DNA from: Azolla pinnata
Taxonomy: Eukaryota > Streptophyta > Polypodiopsida > Salviniales > Salviniaceae
Direction: 5' to 3'
NCBI GenBank assembly: GCA_037176905.1
Contig: JBBBWG010002225.1
Location: forward strand, 47,650 to 111,649
Length of the DNA stretch: 64,000 bases
The translations under genes were made by a program, and so were the position numbers. Shown one piece after another: positions 55,858 through 64,000 of this stretch (its first letter is position 1; every line of letters starts with the position of its first letter). The notes under the pieces are model-generated. The model worked only from the letters and a program-made list of their open reading frames with translations. It searched no databases and was not told where the DNA came from.

Positions 55858-58800
55858 ATGGCTACTCTCCTTCACGTCAGGAATTGTCAGAATCACCACC
55901 ACCGTCATCATCATCATCATCATCGTCGTCTCCTTTATCAGCTTAGCTACAGCTCGAGTAGATCTAATCGCAACACAACACTTCGGATTCAGAAGCAGAG
56001 GATCTCCTCCTCCTCTTCATCATCATCATCACCATCTCCATCGACATCGTCATTCCACACTTTTCCTTCTTGCTCCTCTTCATCACCCTCGCCATCGAGT
56101 ATCTTTTGCTCTGTCGGAAAATCGATTCAAGCCATGGATGATGACCGGCATTCACCCCAGATCTCGGCTCATCCTATATCAAGTAAACATTTCGACTTTT
56201 GTTTCCCTCTGCCTCTCCCTCTATCCATCTGTCCTCTGTCTCTTTCCTTCCTCCTAAGTACTGCACAGAAAGTGCAGGAGGAGAACGAAAAAAAGGACAA
56301 ATTTTTAGCGAAAATGTGTAGATAAATCAGTTTTTTCATTTCTATCGGAATGATTATGACTTGGGCCGAGCTCGAGCTTGAAAGAGAGGGTTGGATTTCA
56401 GGATTGTGGGTTCTAGTTTTTCTTCAGGATGTGTTTAGCTTATTATTTGTGGGCTTTCAACTCTTTCTCGAGGCTTCATCAAACAGATTTGTTGAGAATT
56501 TTAGTGTCTAGATCTTTTTGGGTCTTAGGTTTGGGGGCCAAGGATTTAGGTTTCTAAGGTTTATCAAACAGACTTCAGGTTTAGATCTGAAGCATTTGTT
56601 GATGAATTGGCCTCAATTATCATCATCGAAACCAGGACTTCCTCAGCCAAGGTAGAAGTGAATATCTATCTATCTGTAGATAAGATGAAATGAAATCATA
56701 CTGCTCTCTGAATATTATTTTATGGTCTGCTCGTATCTGCAATTGCTCGTTTATTTCTTGAATTTCTTCTTCTTCTTCGTTCTTAATTGTTCTTGTTGTT
56801 GTTCTTCTTTGCTTTGTGAGGGTAAAGCATTAGGAGATTTCAAGCTTGCAACTTTTTTCTCTCCAAACGGAGGAGAGAGTGTAGTTGGAGTTGTATATGA
56901 AGAACAGATATGGTAAATATGTCAAGCTACTGCTTTCCTTTCTTTGATCTCGATTATTAGGGGCTATTCTTCTTTGACCCAAGAATCAATGGATTCTCTT
57001 CTTTCATCAATGAAAGAATGGCTTCTTGTCCTTGGCTCTGAGGATTAATGGCATTTCATTCATCCCAGAACCGGCGCATCTATCTTTCATAATCAAGCAA
57101 TAGTTCTTGATTACATATAGATATACGTACATATGTATATATGTGCATGTATAAGTTTTCTGATAATGTTTAGCGTCTTTTCTCTTTGTTGGGTATCTTT
57201 CTCAGGCCTTTGCAAGATGTCTTAACTGATATGCCTTCAGATTTCGACACAACAAAGATCAAAGACATGATTGGGGTGATCCAACACTGGGACGTTATTG
57301 GAACCAGGTACAATTTTTACTTATTGTATAATGAGATCCTTGTTTTTGAGAAACAAACCCTGAGAATACCCCTAGGTATTCCTTTATTTTCATGGTATAA
57401 CATGCGAATTGGATGGTAATTTTCTTTGTTTTCATGGTTTATATATGCAAATTTAAAAGCACTGGATAGATATTGTTTTTCATCTAGCATTGGATACATG
57501 GCTAAAAAACCCTAACCCTTATTGCTCAAGCTACATAAAAATTTCTCAACAGTTAATGGAAGAAACCATGTGTTAAGAGCAACAACTAGCATAATAAACA
57601 CCATGGTTAAACCCTAACTGGAATGTTGGTTGCTAGCCTATAGTGCCATTTGGCAAGGAGATTGGTATCACTAACCACTCAAATATATTCATGTAACAAA
57701 AGGAAATGCATACACGTGTTTTGATGATTCTATGCTGGATATGCAATGGTGGAACAGGATTGTTTTAAAGGGAAGTGGAATTGCACTCGGATTAGTGCAT
57801 TTACAAGCTCCTATTCCAAGGCCATCTGGAGCCATCATGTGTGTTGGCAAGAATTACCTTGATCATGTAAAAGAGGTCGATACTTGGAAAGTTGCGCCAG
57901 GAATAGCTGCACCGGATGTGCCAAAGGTATCACCGTTTTTCTTTCTTTCCCAGGAAATAGCCTTCCGTGTTCTTCGCTTTATTTTGCCGAAATTATTACC
58001 TTTTGTCTGCTTTCTTGTGTGAAGTGTAGAGAATTCTAAGTCTGGATTGTGAGTCTTGTAGCATCCCATAATCTTCACAAAGGCACCACAGTCGGTCATT
58101 GGCCCTGGAGATGCAATTGTGTATCCTCATGGAGTCTCATCTGAGGTGGATTATGAAGCTGGTATATATGCATATATTACAAACCGTCTGTTGTTCACCC
58201 TATCAGCTTTACATTTTGGGTCTTAAAAAAAATGATCAATGATATCTAAGGTTTATCTGTATTGGCAATTGCAAAGAACAGAGCTAGCAGTTATAATTGG
58301 CAAGGAGGCATGCAAGGTTGGGAAGGATGAGGCAATGTCCTACATATTCGGGTATATGTAGTAGTTTGGCAAAAAAAAGATTAGGGTGTTTCTATTCAGT
58401 ATCATTTGAGGAATATGGAACATTTTATCTTATGATCCGTGTTGGAAATAACAATGTGTGTGTGTGTGTGTGCGCGCGCGTGTCTTTGTTTCAGGTATAC
58501 AATCCTCAATGACGTCACAGCACGAGATTTGCAGAAACGCCACCAACAGGTTGCACACAATGTCTTCGATTCAAGCATGAATATGTTTTTATAGAATTCA
58601 GTAACCCTAACACTAAACCTAATGCACAAATTATGCGTATGCCTGGTATATATGTTCTTCCAATGGGTTGAAGGTATTTCCTTCCACAATTTCTATAACG
58701 AAGGGAAATTCTTCTGTGCATAAGAGGACCATGTGTATCTTATGACCTATTTCCACAGAAATTTATGGGGCCAATAGGCCAATTGTATGTTTCAAAGTTC

Positions 58801-61800
58801 CTAGAACATAGTACTCTTGTTCTGATTCACCGATATCACTATTATTACTACACTTTCCATAAGATCAAATACATTCAGTCTCATTATAACATCCTCACTG
58901 TCACTCTTCATGCAGTTGAACAAGATAACTAATAACTAGAAAAGTAATAGCATCGTTCAAAGAAGAAAAAGATCTAGCATTAGTAGTAGAAGTTTGAATT
59001 TATTGCACCGATTTTTTCAATGGCATGTATGCTCATTTGCCTCTACAGTGGTTTTTAGGAAAAAGCTGTGACACATTTTGCCCTATGGGCCCTTACATTG
59101 TGCCAGCCTCTAATTTGACTGCGCAAGACCTTCAAATTCAATGCTGGGTAAATGGAGAATTAAGACAGGTGCACATGCTATTCACGATATAATCAAGAGA
59201 AATTATGAAAATACTCTCATAGTTTCTGTTTATTTGGGAGATTTCCCTATACAAGGAAGGCTGATGAGTATTTTTCGAAGAAGTTTTCTGAAGTTTGATA
59301 ACGTCAAATACACTAACAATCAGTACTCTGTAGAATGGTAGGACAACAGAGATGATATTTTCGATTCCAAAGCTGATTGAAGTCATTTCTGCAAGCACGA
59401 CTTTACAGCCTGGAGATATTATTGCCACTGGCACACCAGCAGGTGATCTCAAAATGTTTACTCTCTTTTTTGTTAAAATTGATTGAAGTACTTCGTAAGT
59501 AATTCAAGCAATTATATGCTGTATTTGATCACATGGCTGTAGATTCCTTTAATTTCTATGTACTTAGAAATTAAGGTTTCTGTCTGTCTGTCTGTCTCTC
59601 TCATTTCTCTCAATTCGGCTGTTGCTTGCTGGTGATGTACCCTTCAGCATCGAAATTATAAGAATGAAAGCTGCAATGGACCCCACTATATCTCAAAGAT
59701 TGAAATTGGTTTGTTGTGGGAGTTAAATCTTCTTCTCTCATTGATAGCTAACCCTAGTCAGGACTACAAAGACATATTTTTGTCCAAGTTTGTAGGCAGA
59801 CCTTGATAAAGACTGAACTGCTGGTATTGAATACCCCACTTAAGTTTGTATAATCAGATGAAGAACAAAATTCTTGGGAGAGGACAGAGGATGAAGACCA
59901 AATTCATGCAAAAGGAAAGACACAGACTTTTGGATAATTCTACACATAGCCAGGTCCAACATTTATGAGGCCTTAGTGCTCCACATAGTGTCAGAAACAT
60001 AATCTTAACACAAAATCTGAGTATGAGTGTGTTCACACACTCTAATGGAGGGTATGTAATGTTGACAGAAGGCATTCATTATGTTTGATCCTGGAAAGAT
60101 CAAACATAAATATTTCCCAAGAGTTGTACACGTGTCGCATAGTATCTTATTGATGATAATCCGTATATTGTTATTAGGGGGGATTTCAACACCAGGAGCC
60201 TAGATATGCATTTGTTATAATCACACCATTATTGGCAAGCCTTGAGTAAAATCAAAGAACCATTATGAAGGACACCGAAAAGATGTCTAACAAAAGTGGG
60301 GAAACATCACTTATATATCTCAATAAAAATGTGTCTTCAAGTTCTTCATCTTCAACCCCATCTGTGTCATTTCCTTCTTTGCAACGCTATCAAGGTGACT
60401 TTCTTCTTTCTCAACCTTATTGACCACTTTCCAATTCTTCTAGCTAATCTTTTTTGACCTCTTGGTTCATCTTCCCATCGACCATCATTTTTTGGTAGTT
60501 TAACTTTGTGAACCCTATCCGAGGCCCCTTCTTGTTCATTGTTTAGGCTTTCTTCAAGTCTCCTTTCTTAAGTACGTGTTAGATCATCCACAACATGCTG
60601 ATTGCATCCGACAAGGTTGTAAACATGCTCTCGAATTCTCCTTGAAGCTGCATTTAGATTTATGTGCACGAAAAACATGAGCCAAATGCTCCATCTAGAC
60701 TACCAAGTCATAAGCCTGTTTGAACATGTCCAACTCGCTCAAAATCTCTTCCTTGCCTCTTATTTTGTGTTGGTGTTGGGATCGCCGGATAAAAACATTG
60801 TATCTATATGTGCATGGATGGATCCATTGGGGTCCAAAATTCTAATACTAGTCATATTATCGGTAGACACAATGTTGCATAGACTAGAGGCATAAGCTTT
60901 GAATCTTTCCCACCACAAATAATATAGGTTGGCACATTAGACCTAGATACTTACATCACAAGCTTATCTCCTAATCAGTTGTTTCATACGATGTGTCAAA
61001 AACATCACAATGACCGGTAATGTAGCCGCGATAATGGATCGACTAATCATCAAGCAGCCCAAATCAAAAGCGAAAAACTCCTATCTAATCAAGATGTGGA
61101 TCTTTCTTTGAGACACTAATAATAAGCTTGATGTTAATCATGTATTCATTCCGACAAATGCTAATGAAATTGATCTCTGAACTGAAGACATGTAACAAGT
61201 TTTAATAAATGCCGGGAAAGAAGAGAGCCGTTACAAGTTTTCATAAATGCCCCCCCAGAAAAGAAGAGCAAAGAAAAAGGAAGAGAAGCAAAACAAAACG
61301 TTTTGTAAATATATATATATATACACTCTGAATGATAGATACATAGGAAACAGAAGCTCTGAAATCGCCCACATGTAGTCCCTGCATCGATTGATGTCTC
61401 TCAAGGAAAGCCCATGCGTTGCTCCTCCTCATTTTTGCATTGCTTTCCTCAGCCCTTCTTCTCATGGCTGAGGTAAATAAAAAGGTTTTTCCTACAGTCA
61501 ACATGATGGGTACATAGGACGTGCATCTCCCATGTATGCTTGTGAGATGCTGGCCCTAAATCCCCATCCCTTAACTCTTCCAGGTTTCTCTGCGCTCGCA
61601 GTGCGCAGCGAGAAGTATAGTGAGTTGAATATTTCTTGGGTGAACCACATTCGTGCATTGTGCAGATTTGTGGCGTGAATATAGTCAGAAATTACTACAT
61701 GTATATGTTAAGTCTAATTCGCTTCTTGTTTTTGATACGCCGCAAATCAACATGAATCGGCCTTATAATATATATAGGGTTTAGGGTGTGACTATGCATA

Positions 61801-62338
61801 CCTGTAATCTTGTGTTTGTATCGATTCTTTGTTGTGCATGGATGTAGAGGTTTGTGTTAGATGTCTCTGCATCTTAGTTTGAGTAGTTACATTATTGGCT
61901 TCACGGTTATGTGTTGCAGAGCTAGCTCTTTTGGGAATTGGTGTTCTGCTGCATCGTTTTGCATGGATTTTCCTGCATGTTAGTATGGATTTTTGTACAT
62001 GTATGCACGCAGATCTGAAGTTAGGCTACATAGGATCACCAAACAAGCCTTTGAGCTACCACATAATACTAGTTATATGCCAGTCTTGGCAGTGCCCATG
62101 GAAGGACTTCCAATAGGTCACGAATCATGATTCAGAAGTAGTGGTTCATGAATCACAAATCACGAATCATAAACCTGTAAATCGGTGTTCATAAAAAATG
62201 ATCTTAATGTATATGCATTTGACGGATGTTGATTCAGGTGTGGGCTCTGGATTCAACCCACCGAAGCATCTCTTGCCAGGTGATGTCGTCACCATATCCA
62301 TCGAAGGCATTGGACTGCTGACAAATACCGTGAGATAA
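55858..62338 (+). CDS. Fumarylacetoacetate hydrolase (FAH) family protein, ten exons, 409 aa
   Basis: Exons: 55858-56182, 56834-56912, 57206-57307, 57758-57926, 58062-58161, 58282-58351, 58495-58549, 59049-59168, 59334-59442, 62238-62338; all phases close at TAA. The FAH fold is complete: [85 protein letters not shown] and [15 protein letters not shown]. The two Glu of YEAEL and the Asp of NDVTARD are the metal ligands, so a Mg/Mn-dependent hydrolase or decarboxylase of acylpyruvate- or oxaloacetate-like substrates is likely (FAHD1/FAHD2 type). The first ~100 residues are a His-run, poly-Ser and basic segment consistent with a plastid or mitochondrial transit peptide. The acceptor of exon 2 could also lie a few bases upstream. 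Intron 9 is 2.8 kb, much longer than the others. Substrate unknown. Confidence 0.92.
58455..58481 (+). repeat. (TG)n(CG)n tract next to the exon 7 acceptor of the FAH-family gene
   Basis: Alternating purine-pyrimidine TG then CG repeats end 13 bp before the TTTCAG acceptor of exon 7. Such tracts can adopt Z-DNA and vary in length. Confidence 0.85.
59443..62237. other. Long intron 9 of the FAH-family gene
   Basis: 2795 bp of AT-rich sequence with no recognised gene. It includes a perfect short hairpin (GTTTGATC/GATCAAAC) at about 60086, a (TA)n run near 61305, a telobox (GGGTTTAGGGTG) near 61778 and a cluster of ATCATGATTC/AATCACGAATCAT direct and inverted phrases at 62110-62175. Insertion of old transposon sequence is the simplest explanation of its size. 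Confidence 0.5.
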
Positions 62339-64000
62339 GCAAAGGGGATTCATTCACATTTGCATAGAGCTTGTTGGGAGCTATGGAGCGAATTTTCATT
62401 GGCTTTTGAATCCTGATTCATTTGTATGCTAATACGAGTCATGCTGATAGATATATGATGATGCGTAGAATTTTTTGTACGCTATATATGGTCCCTTTTG
62501 TGATGTTTGTTAAGGAAGCTCTTCCTACTTTGTAATACCTCTATGCACAAGTCTCGAATTAAGTAGAATTCATCTCGCATGCGATATCTAAGATTGTTAA
62601 TAGTGGCTATTAGAACATAACCTAACTGTTCTTGTTGTGCAAATTGAGGCAAAAATACGTGTGAGCTTACTTAAAAAGTTTGTTGTCTGCAACAGTATAG
62701 TTTTTTGCCGATTGGCCAGCCATCGATTCAAAGCAAAAACACTCATGCTTGAAAATGAATCAAATTTCAACAATATGGTGTAAGGCTTCATCTTCTAGAA
62801 ATGCTAGCTAATTACGGAAGGGACTTTGGACCACACAATAATTCTAACTAATCATTCATTACCCACCACTTGACCAACCACTTGACAAAGTTAGGATATG
62901 AATTATATAGCCATATTTCATCACCCATGAGGACCTCAATTGTAACCTCAAGTATAGGATTTCCATGTGAAGATAATCATTATTACATATGATGAAGATC
63001 TGATCTCAATTCTAAAACCTCAAAGATCATGGGTTGCTGAATACCTTGTCAGGTACATCAAACCCCTAGCTTGTTAAGTTGTGAGATTGAGAGACCAAAT
63101 ACCACTTTCTTTTAAATCCATTCAACAGTTGACTGTGTATTCCACAATGATTCACAAACTGATTGATGCATATTCGGATGTAAGCCCTCTTGACCATTGG
63201 CTCGTTTGTTGAGGTGCTTCACTCATCAGCTAATCTTTTTTTCACGAAGAGACAATACTTATTTAAGTGTTTCAAGTATTTCAACACCGTAAATGAGCTG
63301 ATTAATATTACCTTAAAACAAAATGACCGACCTAACAAGATTTGGAAAGGAAGGTTGAAATAGAGCAAAATTGATTTGAAGCCAAATATCGTTTATATAT
63401 ATGACGTTACAGAGAATAGGACCTTATCACTCTCCCAACTTCAACACAAAAGCAGAAATTATGGACCCGAAAGATTCTCCAAGTTAGACGGCTTAAAGAC
63501 ATTGAAGCCATCTGCTGCGGTTGAAATGATTAGGCCGGGAATTTGTGCATGCCAGTGGAATTCTTTCATATCTTTTTGACCCTGCAAAGAAAACAAGTTT
63601 AATTTCAGTTCTTTACTAACCCAAAAACAAGAATAAAATTTAGCCTTTCACTCTTACATTTCCTAGCACTGCTCACTCACATGACATGCGGCTATACTCA
63701 ACCTCGATGATATGCAACTTCTTACCGCACAAGTTCCTTAATCATTGACGAAAATGATCCTCTATTCTTTGCATAGAATACTACTAACCTAATACAACCA
63801 TTCAAACCTGCCCGTGCAGACAATTGGCATGGGTTCTCTGAATGTATTTATCCGGATAATTATGCATCAGTTAACGATGTCAAAAAGGGACAAGAGATTG
63901 CTATGCACAGACCCCAATACAGCAGTTGTTAAAACCATTTACGATGATATGACATAACTTGCACAAATGCCCCTTTTCAATGGCATTTTGTAAGAGAGGA
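62339..64000. other. 3' flank of the FAH-family gene; no further gene recognised
   Basis: The transcript probably ends within about 200-300 bp of the stop. A 67-residue frame at 63376-63579 (+), containing [12 protein letters not shown], looks protein-like but was not recognised and could be an exon of a gene continuing past the window or a transposon scrap. Confidence 0.35.

Overview
This is nuclear DNA from a land plant, almost certainly not a flowering plant. The evidence is: spliced genes of plant families (an RKP/KPC1-type E3 ligase, a clade XII bHLH factor, a class II small heat-shock protein); a giant intronless PLS-class PPR gene written in the style of seed-free plants; telobox and telomere-like (CCCTAAA) motifs; and, inside an intron, a nuclear copy of plastid chlN, a gene that flowering-plant plastids have lost. 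A fern, lycophyte or bryophyte fits best. A conifer-type seed plant cannot be excluded from this window alone.

Layout. 1-5.2 kb: a 1668-codon PPR gene on the + strand, followed by a ~20-bp minisatellite with higher-order structure. 7.6-8.0 kb: an LTR end and primer-binding site of a broken Copia-type element. 10.8-14.6 kb: a four-exon bHLH gene on the - strand, with low-complexity coding repeats and a GATC-rich, duplicated upstream region. 17-33 kb: an AT-rich gene desert holding a non-autonomous CACTA transposon with intact ends and a 3-bp target duplication, a LINE remnant, LTR-like direct repeats, a broken Copia reverse transcriptase and an inverted-repeat element. 36.4-44.0 kb: an 11-exon RKP gene (- strand) with one GC-AG intron and a chlN insertion in its longest intron. 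46.1-47.3 kb: a CT-rich minisatellite. 51.4-54.7 kb: a two-exon small heat-shock protein gene (- strand) whose ~3-kb intron is almost entirely a tandem-repeat array with an assembly gap, and whose 3' flank is a 20-unit telomere-like heptamer array. 55.9-62.3 kb: a ten-exon fumarylacetoacetate-hydrolase-family gene (+ strand), divergent from the heat-shock gene. 62.3-64 kb: no gene seen.

The five genes are not an operon or pathway. They are ordinary single plant genes for organelle RNA processing, transcriptional control, ubiquitin ligation, protein folding and a dicarbonyl or acylpyruvate hydrolase. Exon junctions were derived by reading splice sites and checking that codon phase closes and that family-conserved residues join. 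No alignment or transcript data were available. The most unusual items are the PPR gene's tandem expansion of a half-motif, the repeat-filled heat-shock intron in which most units carry a splice-acceptor-like sequence, and the plastid DNA inside the RKP intron.
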